Below, one piece after another: positions 44,509 through 53,605 of a stretch of DNA of 64,000 bases (position 1 is its first letter; each line of letters starts with the position of its first letter). The notes beneath the pieces were generated by a model. That model searched no databases and was not told the origin of the DNA. It saw only the letters and a program-made list of their open reading frames with translations. Made by a program: the position numbers and the translations under genes. The stretch covers positions 186,001 to 250,000 of the forward strand of contig NZ_SLUL01000002.1 of NCBI RefSeq assembly GCF_004341205.1, written 5' to 3'. The DNA is from Thermolongibacillus altinsuensis. GTDB lineage: Bacteria; Bacillota; Bacilli; Bacillales; Anoxybacillaceae.

Positions 44509-47500
44509 ATGGCTTACCAACCGAAGTCTTATCGCAAATTTTTAGCTGGTACAGTCTCTGCGGCAGTTGTTGCCTCAGCGGTTGCACCAGTAGCAGCAGC
44601 GTCTTTCAAAGACGTGCCAGCAGACAACGTTCATGCTGATGACATCAACACACTTGTTGAAAAAGGTTACATCAAAGGTTATCCAGACGGAACATTCAAA
44701 CCAAACAACTCTTTAACTCGCGGTGAAGCAGCGATCATCTTCGCACGCATTTTAAAAGATAAAGGCGTGGAAGTTCCTGCTGACAAAAATGCGTTCCCTG
44801 ACGTTCCAGCTGACCATCCAAACACAGAGTTAGTTGAAGCGTTAGCGATCGTAAAAGCAGCAGGCGTTATGACTGGTGACGAAAAAGGCAACTTCAATCC
44901 AAACGCAAAAATCACACGCGAACAAATGGCAAAAGTGCTTGTTGAAGCGTTCGGATTAACAAAACCAGCAGATTTCGTATCTAACGTAACAGACTTAGAC
45001 CAAGCAGCTCCTTGGGCACGTGAATATATCCAAGTTTTAGACGCAACAGATGTAACGTTAAACACTGAGTTCATGCCTAAGAAGAACGTGACTCGCGCTC
45101 AATTCGCATCATTCGTTGTTCGCGCATTGAACGTAGGAGTAACAGCAGCTGACATCCAAGAAGTGAAATTCGTCGATGAAAATACATTAGAAGTAACATT
45201 CAACGGTGAATTAAAAGAAGTAAAAGCAGAAGACTTTGCGATTGAAGGCGTTGAAATCGAGTCTGTATCAATCAAAGCTGCAGCAGCTGCAGAAGCAAAA
45301 ACAACAGTTGTTGTGATCAAAACTAAAACAAAATTAGAAGAAGGCAAATCTTACACAATTTCTTACAAAGGCCAAACTTCTGAAAAAGCAAAAGTAGAAG
45401 TGCCTGTAATCACACCAGCTGTTGAAAGTGTAAGTGCGATTAACGCTAAACAAATTGAAGTTAAATTTAACGTACCTGTTGAAAAAACAACTGCACTAAA
45501 TAAAGATAACTATAAAATCCAAACAAATATTGATGCATCAGCTGTAGCTTTAACAACAAAGGATGCAACAGCTAGTGTTGAATTATCTGCGGACGGTAAG
45601 ACTGTAACTATTACTACTTCAACTGCAATTAACACTAAATTGGGTATTAGTGCAGGTACACCGTTTAAGTTTACAGTTGAAAACCTAAAAAGTGCTAAAG
45701 GAAAAGAAATTGAGAAGTATACTACAACTCTAGTTTCTGATGATAAAGTAGCTCCAACACTTGTAAATGTAACAGCTACAGCTAAGTCAACTACAACTAA
45801 AGTTACTTTAGAATTTAGTGAGCCTGTGCAAACAACTGGTGCTATTGCATATGTTGATGGAGAAGCTGCAACTGTTCAAGCAGGTTCAAAGCCAAATGAA
45901 ATTGTTCTTACTACTGCTCAAACACTAAGTGCTAACAAAACATATGAATTAACATTATTAAACTTTAAAGATTTTGCAGATAACTTCTTGAAGGAAAATC
46001 CAACTACTACTAAGTTTACAGTTGTAGCTGATACAGTAGCTCCTGTAGTTCAAGAGGTTAAAGTAGTTCGTGATAATCTAATTGAAGTTACTTTTGATAA
46101 AGCAATGGATGTAACTACGTTTGCTGGTAATACTCGTGTACTTGACTTAAATGGTATTGCAAGAATTACTAACGTTGTAGCTACAGCGAAGTCTGGTACT
46201 GGTGGAAAAACTATCCGCTTAGATCTACAAGGCACTGTTCCATTTAATGACAACAACACATTTGTTGGTACGCTAGTATTAGGGGACGGCATCAAAGATG
46301 TGAACGGTAATGCTAAAGTAGCTACTAGTCATAGTGTAACTATTACTAAAGATACTGTGCGTCCAGTTATTACAGGAACTACGTATGTAGCACCAGGTGG
46401 ACAATATTCAGGTTCAACTTATAATAATGGTGCAATTGTTGTTAAATTCAGTGAGGAAGTTGGTTTTGCAACGTCAACTGATATTAAGTTAATTACATCT
46501 ACTGGAGTGGATACTTCTTCAAGTCTTAATATTGCTGGTAGATTAGTTAACTCTAACGATCGTGCAGAAGTTATTATTCCATTAACAGGTGGTTTAACTG
46601 CTGGAGACTATACATTACGTATTGGTAATGATGTAGTAAAAGATTTATCTACTCAAGCTAACAAAAACATTGCAGCTACAACTACAGTAAAAGTCGACTC
46701 ATCTTCAGATAAAACAAAACCTGTAGTAAGTGCTACTCCTGTATCTGTAACAGCTGCAACTAACCAAACTAGTGGTTCAACTATCGTAATTAACATGACT
46801 GACAACGTAGGATTAGACCTTGCTACAGTACAAAATGTGAATAACTACCTATTAAATGGTAAGCCGTTACCATCAGGAAGTTATATTACTATTCGTCACA
46901 ACGGTTTAAGCTCAGATACAGCAGCAACAAATATTGATGTAACAATCAATATTCCTGCGCAGTCTATCACTAAAGATGGTAGCTATACACTTAACATCAC
47001 CAATATTAAAGATAAAGCTGGTAATACAGCAGATCCTAAAGTTGCTACTGTATCATTATTATTAGATGATGTTTCTCCTGAGCTTAAGACAGCTACTATT
47101 TCTAGCAACGGTTTACTCGTGCTAGGATTTACAGAAGATGTTAATACTGTAACAACAGGTACATCAGCTGACTTCCAATTCGTAATTAACGGTACGGAAG
47201 TTAATGTTGCAAACAATTCTCGCTTCTTAACATTTGCAAATGGTACAGGAACAGATGATGGTAAATATGTGGTAACATTCACTGCGAAAGTAGATGCAGG
47301 TGCTGATAATAACGTTGCAACTACTGCAGATAACCGTTTATTCTTAGATGTTGATGGGGATGGCACATACAATACTGGAGACATCTTGCTACAAACTGGT
47401 ACCACTAAGGCAGTTGGAACAACTACTCTTGACTTAAATCTTCTCTCTTCATTAAAAGTTAAGGTAGTTGGCAATACTACTGTAAAAGATAGAAGCACTC

Positions 47501-47544
47501 TTGCTAACCCAATTAAAGTTGGTACAGAAATTACAGTTAAGTAA
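44509..47544 (+). CDS. S-layer protein with N-terminal SLH domains
   Basis: A 1011-residue exported protein. The signal peptide ends near PVAAA (about residue 30). Three SLH domains cover about 31-205 (GYPDGTFKPNNSLTRGE; DEKGNFNPNAKITREQ; KKNVTRAQF) and should bind the CsaB-modified polymer. The remaining 800 residues are Thr/Val/Asn-rich, beta-sandwich-like repeats (EVTFNGELKEV, EVKFNVPVEK, LEFSEPVQT, EVTFDKAMD, VKFSEEVG) typical of S-layer and Big-type modules. Strong leader signals, AAGGGAGGAAAA and biased codons in the 5' part indicate very high expression. The nearby SecA2/SlaP pair is its probable exporter. Confidence 0.93.
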   Translation: MAYQPKSYRKFLAGTVSAAVVASAVAPVAAASFKDVPADNVHADDINTLVEKGYIKGYPDGTFKPNNSLTRGEAAIIFARILKDKGVEVPADKNAFPDVPADHPNTELVEALAIVKAAGVMTGDEKGNFNPNAKITREQMAKVLVEAFGLTKPADFVSNVTDLDQAAPWAREYIQVLDATDVTLNTEFMPKKNVTRAQFASFVVRALNVGVTAADIQEVKFVDENTLEVTFNGELKEVKAEDFAIEGVEIESVSIKAAAAAEAKTTVVVIKTKTKLEEGKSYTISYKGQTSEKAKVEVPVITPAVESVSAINAKQIEVKFNVPVEKTTALNKDNYKIQTNIDASAVALTTKDATASVELSADGKTVTITTSTAINTKLGISAGTPFKFTVENLKSAKGKEIEKYTTTLVSDDKVAPTLVNVTATAKSTTTKVTLEFSEPVQTTGAIAYVDGEAATVQAGSKPNEIVLTTAQTLSANKTYELTLLNFKDFADNFLKENPTTTKFTVVADTVAPVVQEVKVVRDNLIEVTFDKAMDVTTFAGNTRVLDLNGIARITNVVATAKSGTGGKTIRLDLQGTVPFNDNNTFVGTLVLGDGIKDVNGNAKVATSHSVTITKDTVRPVITGTTYVAPGGQYSGSTYNNGAIVVKFSEEVGFATSTDIKLITSTGVDTSSSLNIAGRLVNSNDRAEVIIPLTGGLTAGDYTLRIGNDVVKDLSTQANKNIAATTTVKVDSSSDKTKPVVSATPVSVTAATNQTSGSTIVINMTDNVGLDLATVQNVNNYLLNGKPLPSGSYITIRHNGLSSDTAATNIDVTINIPAQSITKDGSYTLNITNIKDKAGNTADPKVATVSLLLDDVSPELKTATISSNGLLVLGFTEDVNTVTTGTSADFQFVINGTEVNVANNSRFLTFANGTGTDDGKYVVTFTAKVDAGADNNVATTADNRLFLDVDGDGTYNTGDILLQTGTTKAVGTTTLDLNLLSSLKVKVVGNTTVKDRSTLANPIKVGTEITVK

Positions 47545-47566
47545 TTTGGTTACAAAATTAATATTT

Positions 47567-47606
47567 AAAGAGGGTTACCGCTATCTTGGTGGTAACTCTC
47601 TTTTTT
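47567..47606 (+). terminator. Terminator of the S-layer gene
   Basis: AAAGAGGGTTACC (47567-47579) pairs with GGTAACTCTCTTT (47591-47603) with one G-U pair, and T residues follow. Confidence 0.88.
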
Positions 47607-47757
47607 ATGGGATATTATGCTAAATGTTGAGGCGTGAATTTTAAGATTATTGAATAATAATAACCGATTTGAAAATTACGATGCCTAAGGGATTATGGAT
47701 AAGTAATGAATGTTATTTCGTCTGACTAAAAATATCCATGAATTTTGTCGAATTTCT

Positions 47758-47766
47758 TGTTATAAT
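47758..47766 (+). promoter_or_regulatory. Extended -10 promoter before the TPR gene
   Basis: TGTTATAAT gives an extended -10 (TGnTATAAT); no good -35 is visible at the expected place. It is the likely start of the TPR/ligase/Wzz transcript. Confidence 0.45.
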
Positions 47767-47816
47767 AGAATATGTTGATAAATAATGAAATTTTTGTAGG
47801 AAGGTAGACCTGCTAT

Positions 47817-48302
47817 ATGGAAATTAAGGAAAGTTATGTGCGTTATATAGTTATAGGAATGATCATCGTGATTATGCTGGGCTTCGGGTATGCTCATATA
47901 GCTGGTAAAAAGCAAGACGAGCAATACTTAAAGTCATATAATCAATTCAACCAGGCTGTTCAGTTGATAGCAAATAATCAGTTTTTAGAGGCAAAACCAT
48001 TATTAAAAGAGATCGAGAGAAAGCATCCTAACTCTGCTCTTGTGAAACATTATCTTGGGTTGGCTCTCGCTAATACAGGGGAGCTGAAACCAGCAATTAC
48101 AAAGATGAAAGCAGCTTTAGATTTGAATCCATATTTAGCAGAAAATCCGATTTTCATGCTACAATTTGCAGAAATATTGACGTTTGCAGGCGAAAAAAAA
48201 GAAGCTCAGCTTGTGCTCGAACGTTGCAAAACATTATCGCCCCCTGCGAATATACCTGATTATCAGCAAAAGGTTGATGCGTTGATACAGGAAACTTTGT
48301 AA
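47817..48302 (+). CDS. Membrane-anchored TPR protein
   Basis: A 161-residue protein with one N-terminal transmembrane helix (YIVIGMIIVIMLGFGYAHIAG) and about three tetratricopeptide-like repeats (FNQAVQLIANNQFLEAKPLL; ALVKHYLGLALANTGELKPA; AEILTFAGEKKEAQLVLERC). Such proteins act as scaffolds. It lies 18 nt before the O-antigen-ligase-type gene, suggesting a partner role in polysaccharide assembly. Confidence 0.8.
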   Translation: MEIKESYVRYIVIGMIIVIMLGFGYAHIAGKKQDEQYLKSYNQFNQAVQLIANNQFLEAKPLLKEIERKHPNSALVKHYLGLALANTGELKPAITKMKAALDLNPYLAENPIFMLQFAEILTFAGEKKEAQLVLERCKTLSPPANIPDYQQKVDALIQETL

Positions 48303-48320
48303 AAGAAAGGGAAGTAAAAA

Positions 48321-49910
48321 ATGGGTGATATTTACGATATTTACTACAAGATGAATGTACCTCGGGATGAACATGAGGATCAATTAGCACGTGAGCGGGT
48401 AGATCGCTGGATTTTCATTGCGATGCTAGCTACTATTGCGATAGTACCGCTCCTTGTTGGAGGTCATGTAACGGAGTTTGTCAGCCCGTTAATTACTGAA
48501 AAAAGTTTGCTCACTACGGGAAGAAAAGGAGATATTTTTAACTACTATAAATTTGTGTTTTTATTAATTGCAACTTCTTTGGTTGTCAGTTTGTTCTTAT
48601 ATAAATTGTTATTTTTAAACTACATCCTACCTAAACGGTCAATTTTATGGTTCTTTTTCATTTTTGCTTTAGGAATCGTTGTATCTACCGTTTTTGCGCC
48701 ATATAAAACACTTGCTTTGTATGGACAACCAGGTCGGTCAGATGGAGCTCTGTCTTATATTTGTTATTTGCTGCTTATGTTTGTGGCGATGCACATTCAG
48801 TATCCAAAAAAGGCTGTTTCCTATGTATTGTATTCTCTTTACCCTTTCGTTTTAATCAACTTTACATTATCAATCATGAATTTTTTAGGACACGATGCGC
48901 TTACATATAAAGTAGTGAAAAACGCCATAACCGCTTTCTTGCCGGAAGGTGCCAAATTAGCGGAAAGATCACAGTTGTTGGGTACATTAGACCAATGGAA
49001 CTTTATGAGCGGTATGTTTGGCGTGATGACGGTTATGTATCTCGCATGGGCTATCATTGACAAACATCTTTTAAGACGGCTTTTTAATCTGTTCGTTGCG
49101 CTTATTTCATTTGCGATTGTACTGATGTCCGTATCCACGAGCGGATTTTTAACGATTATTCTATTATTGCCATTCTTATTTTTCTTAGCATTTAAATCAA
49201 GCAACAAAAAAATCGCCTTAACTTTTATGATCGTATTTTTAGTGGCCAGCATACCGATCTTACATGTGTTGGCATCAAAAAATCCCAAAGTGTGGAGTGA
49301 GTCCGTCGGCTTTTTGATTAAACATAATCCTTATGAACAAAGTGCGCCTTCAGCGATGGTTCCTGTGCAGCCAATAAAAGGTTTTGTGCTTACTTCCAAA
49401 GTATATGCTGCTGAAAATGAAGGGTTCTCTTTACCGGAGCTTCCAGAACCGGGGGTAGCCGCTGGTTCAGGACGTCTTTATATATGGAAAAAAACGTTAG
49501 AGATCACGATGGATCGTTTCATTGTCGGATATGGTCTTGATACGCTTCCATACCATTTTCCGCAAGACGATATTGAAAAAAGAGCTGGTTTAGGTACGCA
49601 AAATGTTGTTGTCGATAAACCGCATAACATCTATATCGGCATTCTGTATGGAACAGGTATCATTGGTTTCATCGGTTTTATCGGCCTTGTGTTGATGACA
49701 TTATGGAAAATTGGTCAAGAGTTTTGGACGTTTGAAAAAATGCAAAATGCAACAATTGTGTTTGGTTTTGCCTGGGTAGCTTATTTAATTCAGTCATTAT
49801 TTAACGATACATTACCGGGGACAGCAGCGCCATTATGGGCACTTGCTGGTATCATGCTTGCTCTCATGTATCAACATGAACAAAGTGAAAAAGAGATCAA
49901 TAGTAAATAA
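48321..49910 (+). CDS. O-antigen ligase/polymerase family membrane protein
   Basis: A 529-residue protein with about eleven hydrophobic segments and a large extracytoplasmic loop between residues about 325 and 430. It contains the Wzy/WaaL-type pattern GSGRLYIWKKTLEITMDR, then FIVGYGLDTLPYHF and VDKPHNIYIGILYGTGIIG, placing it in the O-antigen ligase superfamily. It may polymerise or ligate a glycan; which, and onto what, is not shown. Start ATG follows AAAGGGAAG. It lies between the TPR and Wzz-like genes. Confidence 0.85.
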   Translation: MGDIYDIYYKMNVPRDEHEDQLARERVDRWIFIAMLATIAIVPLLVGGHVTEFVSPLITEKSLLTTGRKGDIFNYYKFVFLLIATSLVVSLFLYKLLFLNYILPKRSILWFFFIFALGIVVSTVFAPYKTLALYGQPGRSDGALSYICYLLLMFVAMHIQYPKKAVSYVLYSLYPFVLINFTLSIMNFLGHDALTYKVVKNAITAFLPEGAKLAERSQLLGTLDQWNFMSGMFGVMTVMYLAWAIIDKHLLRRLFNLFVALISFAIVLMSVSTSGFLTIILLLPFLFFLAFKSSNKKIALTFMIVFLVASIPILHVLASKNPKVWSESVGFLIKHNPYEQSAPSAMVPVQPIKGFVLTSKVYAAENEGFSLPELPEPGVAAGSGRLYIWKKTLEITMDRFIVGYGLDTLPYHFPQDDIEKRAGLGTQNVVVDKPHNIYIGILYGTGIIGFIGFIGLVLMTLWKIGQEFWTFEKMQNATIVFGFAWVAYLIQSLFNDTLPGTAAPLWALAGIMLALMYQHEQSEKEINSK

Positions 49911-49921
49911 GGAGTATGGTT

Positions 49922-50857
49922 ATGGAAGAGACAATTAGCTTACGAGAATTAGTAGAAATCATTTTAAAAGGAAAATGGCTGATTGCGATTATCACAGCAG
50001 TTGCCGTGCTTATTGCGGCATTAGCGAGTTTTGTATTAATAGATCCTGTTTATTCAGCGAAAGCAACGGTTTCCATAAATAATGGATTAGTGCCTGGAAA
50101 GCAGCAGGGAGAAACGGATAGCTATTTTAATGAAATCATTACACCGGCCGCTTATATCGAACGCGTAAAATCGCCGCAAGTCATTGAAGCAGCGATTAAA
50201 AAAAGCGGTCTTGAAAAATACAATGTAAAACAAGTTGAGTCTAATTTAACGATTGAAAGTGTCCAAAACACAAATCTCGTGCATATTACGTTAAAAGGCA
50301 CAAACCCTTCTGATGTCAAAAAAATGCTTGATTCCATTTTGCTGGCTGTGAAAGAATCATTATTTACAGAAATTCAAAAAAGAATTAAAGAAGACAGCGA
50401 CCATTTTGCTGCACAGGCAAAAATAGAAAAAGAAAAACTGGAGCGATTGCTAAAAGAGTATCGCCAAAAAGCACAAGTATTGCAACTGCCGCCATCACTT
50501 TTACTCGATGCAGTCATTTCTTACAATAACCAATATATCATTAACTTAGATCAAGCGCGTTTACAAGGAGTTTCATCTATTACAGAAAAAGACTTAATTT
50601 CTTTAAATGAATTAAGCAACGAAATTAAATCTTCTTCTGATATTTATCGCGAATATTTAGCGAAAGAACAGCAATTACAAGCATTTGCGAAAAATTTCTC
50701 TGTTGATAATAAAGTATTGACTATTTCGGCTCCAGTCAAGCCTGAAACGCCAGACTCGCCTAAACCGTTGTTAAACATCGCCATTGCGTTTGTGGTCAGT
50801 TTAATGACTAGTATTGGGGTAGTGTTCTTTCGACATTATTGGCAGGAGTCAAAGTAA
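49922..50857 (+). CDS. Wzz/YveK-type chain-length determinant protein
   Basis: A 311-residue polysaccharide co-polymerase. Transmembrane helices lie near residues 18-40 (WLIAIITAVAVLIAALASFVL) and 285-305, enclosing a Wzz domain with coiled coil (about 135-240). The C-terminal TM is followed by only a few residues. In Bacillus such a protein (EpsA/CapA type) pairs with a tyrosine kinase, but no kinase gene follows here. ATG 49922 has AAGGAG seven bases upstream; ATG 49916 overlaps poorly. A strong terminator follows. Confidence 0.88.
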   Translation: MEETISLRELVEIILKGKWLIAIITAVAVLIAALASFVLIDPVYSAKATVSINNGLVPGKQQGETDSYFNEIITPAAYIERVKSPQVIEAAIKKSGLEKYNVKQVESNLTIESVQNTNLVHITLKGTNPSDVKKMLDSILLAVKESLFTEIQKRIKEDSDHFAAQAKIEKEKLERLLKEYRQKAQVLQLPPSLLLDAVISYNNQYIINLDQARLQGVSSITEKDLISLNELSNEIKSSSDIYREYLAKEQQLQAFAKNFSVDNKVLTISAPVKPETPDSPKPLLNIAIAFVVSLMTSIGVVFFRHYWQESK

Positions 50858-50918
50858 AGATTTTTTCATTAACGAAAAACAAATTTTGGTGAAGACCGAT
50901 CTAATAGTGAGATTCAAC

Positions 50919-50967
50919 ACCCTCCTTTCCTGTCTATCCTAGTGATGACAGGAAAGGGGGTTTTTTT
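50919..50967 (+). terminator. Terminator after the Wzz-like gene
   Basis: CCTTTCCTGTC (50924-50934) pairs with GACAGGAAAGG (50947-50957). The stem extends with CCC/GGG across a bulge and ends in seven T. Confidence 0.9.
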
Positions 50968-51146
50968 ATGCACACTTAAATATAGTGGAACGAATTTAGG
51001 ATTGGATGAAAGAGAGGATGATTGCCAATTTGGTTTCATCGAAATTGCGAAGAGTTGTGCGAATCGATCGTTTTGTTTTTGAAGTATCTTTTTCATTCAA
51101 TGAATTGGAAAGAATATGCCGGAATTTTAGATAATATAAACCATTA

Positions 51147-51178
51147 TTGTTTACATATTCTTTATATGCTATTATATA
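51147..51178 (+). promoter_or_regulatory. Probable promoter of the capsule operon
   Basis: Two overlapping readings each have a 17-nt spacer: TTGTTT (51147)/TATTAT (51170) and TTTACA (51150)/TATATA (51173). This would give a leader of about 540 nt. Nothing else is recognised between 50968 and this point; a 65-codon frame there (51022-51219) is unconvincing. Confidence 0.5.
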
Positions 51179-51278
51179 GATGTGTTTGTAGGTTATTGGA
51201 GAATTCGGTCGAAATATGAAATAAATTGTATGATTGTCTTTTCACTTTATTTGAATACGATTGCATCAGGTTTGTTTT

Positions 51279-51311
51279 AAACAAATATGTTTCAAACATA
51301 TTTGTTTTTTT
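51279..51311 (+). terminator. AT-rich terminator-like hairpin in the capsule leader
   Basis: AAACAAATATGTTT (51279-51292) pairs perfectly with AAACATATTTGTTT (51294-51307) and leads into a T run. The stem is AT-rich, so it may be partial, acting as an attenuator in front of the structured leader. Confidence 0.6.
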
Positions 51312-51469
51312 CTATGTTTTTGTGGTGTCTAGCAACGCAAGCTACACGAGCTTGCTTTACTTTTTGAACGATGATGTCTAGCTTCGTCGTCTAACTCTCT
51401 TCTGCCAAATAATCTTCACTCTTGAAGTGTAAGCACTTCCGCTGTCGAAGAACATTTTGGTTTCGAAGG

Positions 51470-51635
51470 AGTTAGGATGGCGAAATTGGGCGACTCAGTT
51501 TTTCGGTGATGTCTCCTTACCGTTATCAATGGAGGCACTCGGCCATGCTGTGGGTGAGGACGATGACGGTCCGTTCACCTTAGACGCTAGTCGTCGAGGG
51601 TGTGGCGTGAGGGCGGGTTAGATGCCCGGTTCTCA
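51470..51635 (+). ncRNA. Candidate EAR-type antitermination RNA
   Basis: A GC-richer, structured, noncoding segment in an AT-rich leader directly upstream of an epsC homologue, where Bacillales eps operons carry the EAR processive-antitermination element. Foldable parts include GGTGAGGAC with GTCCGTTCACC (about 51555-51582), ACGC/GCGT around 51587-51609 and a GGGC/GCCC hairpin (51611-51627). The EAR assignment rests on position and structure; I could not run a covariance model. Boundaries are approximate. Confidence 0.55.
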
Positions 51636-51689
51636 TAAATATTTAATGACAAAGCATATGCATATATATGTTTTGTCATTAAATATTTA
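51636..51689. repeat. Very long perfect hairpin before epsC
   Basis: A near-perfect stem of about 24-25 bp pairs 51636-51660 with 51665-51689 around a CATA loop; the outer 18 bp are fully complementary (core ATTTAATGACAAA). No T tract follows, so it is not an intrinsic terminator. It ends 32 nt before the coding start. Confidence 0.8.
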
Positions 51690-51721
51690 GCTTCGATTTC
51701 AAATGAAGGGAGACGCAGACA

Positions 51722-53563
51722 TTGGCGTATCGAACAAGATTAACATTTTTAGTTTTACTCGATTCACTCATTGTTTTAACAGCTATCTATTTCAGTCTTT
51801 TTACACTTCATCCGAATGTAAACATATTGAAATATAAGCCCGTGCTTTTATCGGCAGTGGTTCTTCTCGGCAGTCATCATATGTTTGCTTTTATTTATGG
51901 TCTCTATCATAAAGCGTGGGAGTATGCAAGTATCGGAGAATTAACAGCAATCGTAAAGGCCGTTACCTTTTCTATTATGACAACGTCCGTTGTACAATGG
52001 TTCATATATCAAGATATTTACGTTCGCGCCTTGGCAATTACGTGGATGATTCATATTCTTCTTATCGGAGGATCGCGCCTCGTTTGGCGGGTGTACCGTG
52101 ATCACCATATAAAACCGGCAACGGCAAAGAAGCGTACGCTCATTATCGGAGCAGGGGCGGCAGGAACGATGGTCACTCGACAATTATTGAACAATCATGA
52201 AGCAGAGTTACAACCGGTTGCCTTTATCGATGATGATCCAAATAAACAAAAACTCCATTTTTACGGTGTTCCAGTCGTCGGAAGTACAGAGGATATTGAA
52301 AAAATTGTCGAGTTATTACATATCGATCATATTGTCATTGCCATTCCATCATTAACACAGAAACAACTGAACCGCATATTTAACGAATGTACAAAAACAA
52401 AAGCAAAAACACAAATTGTTCCTAAACTTGAAGATATTGTAACAGGGAAAGTATCTGTCAGTCAATTTCGAGATGTCCAAGTAGAAGACTTGTTAGGACG
52501 TGAACCTGTCGAATTAGACATCGAAAGCATTTCTAGCTATATCAAAGATAAAGTCATTCTTGTTACTGGTGCAGGCGGTTCGATCGGTTCCGAAATTTGC
52601 CGACAAGTATGTCGGTTTAACCCGAAAAAAATTGTCCTCCTAGGTCATGGCGAAAATAGCATTTATCAAATTGATATGGAACTCCGCAATACATATAAAG
52701 ACCAGGTTGAAATCGTTCCTGTCATCGGCGACATTCAAGACCGTGATCGCATGTTTGAAGTCATGGAAGAACATCGACCGCATGTCGTCTACCATGCAGC
52801 AGCACATAAGCACGTTCCATTGATGGAATATAACCCAAAAGAAGCGGTAAAAAACAATATTTTCGGTACAAAGAACGTCGCCGAAGCCGCCGATACATTT
52901 GGTGTTGAGACCTTTGTGTTAATCTCAACAGACAAAGCTGTTAACCCGACTAACGTAATGGGCGCGACAAAACGAATTGCTGAAATGATTATTCAGCAAC
53001 TCGACAAAAAAAGCAAAACGAAGTTTGTCGCCGTTCGTTTCGGAAACGTACTCGGAAGCCGTGGCAGCGTCATTCCATTATTTAAAAAGCAAATTCAAGC
53101 CGGTGGTCCTGTCACCGTCACCCATCCAGACATGACACGCTACTTTATGACCATTCCAGAAGCGTCACAACTTGTTATTCAAGCTGGGGCACTCGCGAAA
53201 GGCGGGGAAATCTTCGTCCTTGACATGGGTGAGCCGGTGAAGATTGTGGATCTAGCGAAAAATCTTATTAAGTTATCAGGATACACTGTTGAAGAGATTG
53301 GCATTGAATTTACAGGAATTCGCCCAGGGGAGAAGATGTTTGAAGAGCTTCTGAATGAGAATGAAGTGCACCCAGAGCAGATTTTCCCGAAAATTTATGT
53401 AGGAAAATCAGTAGATATTGATGAAAAGATGTTCACGGAGCTTTTATTTGATATTGAAAGAACAAAAGACCAAAATAAGCTAAAAGAAAAATTGCTTTAT
53501 TTTTCTAATTTTAAAATATTAACTAACACAAAGCAGAGAGATAAAATATCCTTCATAATTTAA
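51722..53563 (+). CDS. epsC: EpsC/CapD-type nucleotide-sugar 4,6-dehydratase
   Basis: A 613-residue membrane-bound enzyme. Four N-terminal transmembrane helices and a first Rossmann-like fold (IIGAGAAGTMVTRQLL) precede the catalytic SDR domain with VTGAGGSIGSEICRQ, HAAAHKHVPLME and the STDKAVNPTNVMGATKR region holding Lys. In this long class Met replaces the usual Tyr. It should dehydrate UDP-GlcNAc, giving the 4-keto-6-deoxy precursor for a diamino- or amino-deoxyhexose. TTG start with GGGAGA nine bases upstream. First gene of the capsule operon, after the structured leader. Confidence 0.92.
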   Translation: MAYRTRLTFLVLLDSLIVLTAIYFSLFTLHPNVNILKYKPVLLSAVVLLGSHHMFAFIYGLYHKAWEYASIGELTAIVKAVTFSIMTTSVVQWFIYQDIYVRALAITWMIHILLIGGSRLVWRVYRDHHIKPATAKKRTLIIGAGAAGTMVTRQLLNNHEAELQPVAFIDDDPNKQKLHFYGVPVVGSTEDIEKIVELLHIDHIVIAIPSLTQKQLNRIFNECTKTKAKTQIVPKLEDIVTGKVSVSQFRDVQVEDLLGREPVELDIESISSYIKDKVILVTGAGGSIGSEICRQVCRFNPKKIVLLGHGENSIYQIDMELRNTYKDQVEIVPVIGDIQDRDRMFEVMEEHRPHVVYHAAAHKHVPLMEYNPKEAVKNNIFGTKNVAEAADTFGVETFVLISTDKAVNPTNVMGATKRIAEMIIQQLDKKSKTKFVAVRFGNVLGSRGSVIPLFKKQIQAGGPVTVTHPDMTRYFMTIPEASQLVIQAGALAKGGEIFVLDMGEPVKIVDLAKNLIKLSGYTVEEIGIEFTGIRPGEKMFEELLNENEVHPEQIFPKIYVGKSVDIDEKMFTELLFDIERTKDQNKLKEKLLYFSNFKILTNTKQRDKISFII

Positions 53564-53605
53564 TAATAATGATAAAATTTTTTAAGATTGTAAGGTGTAA
53601 ATAAA

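Noticed and set aside
51022-51219. 65-codon frame before the capsule leader
   Set aside because: It overlaps the candidate promoter, lacks a ribosome site and has a low-complexity hydrophobic product.
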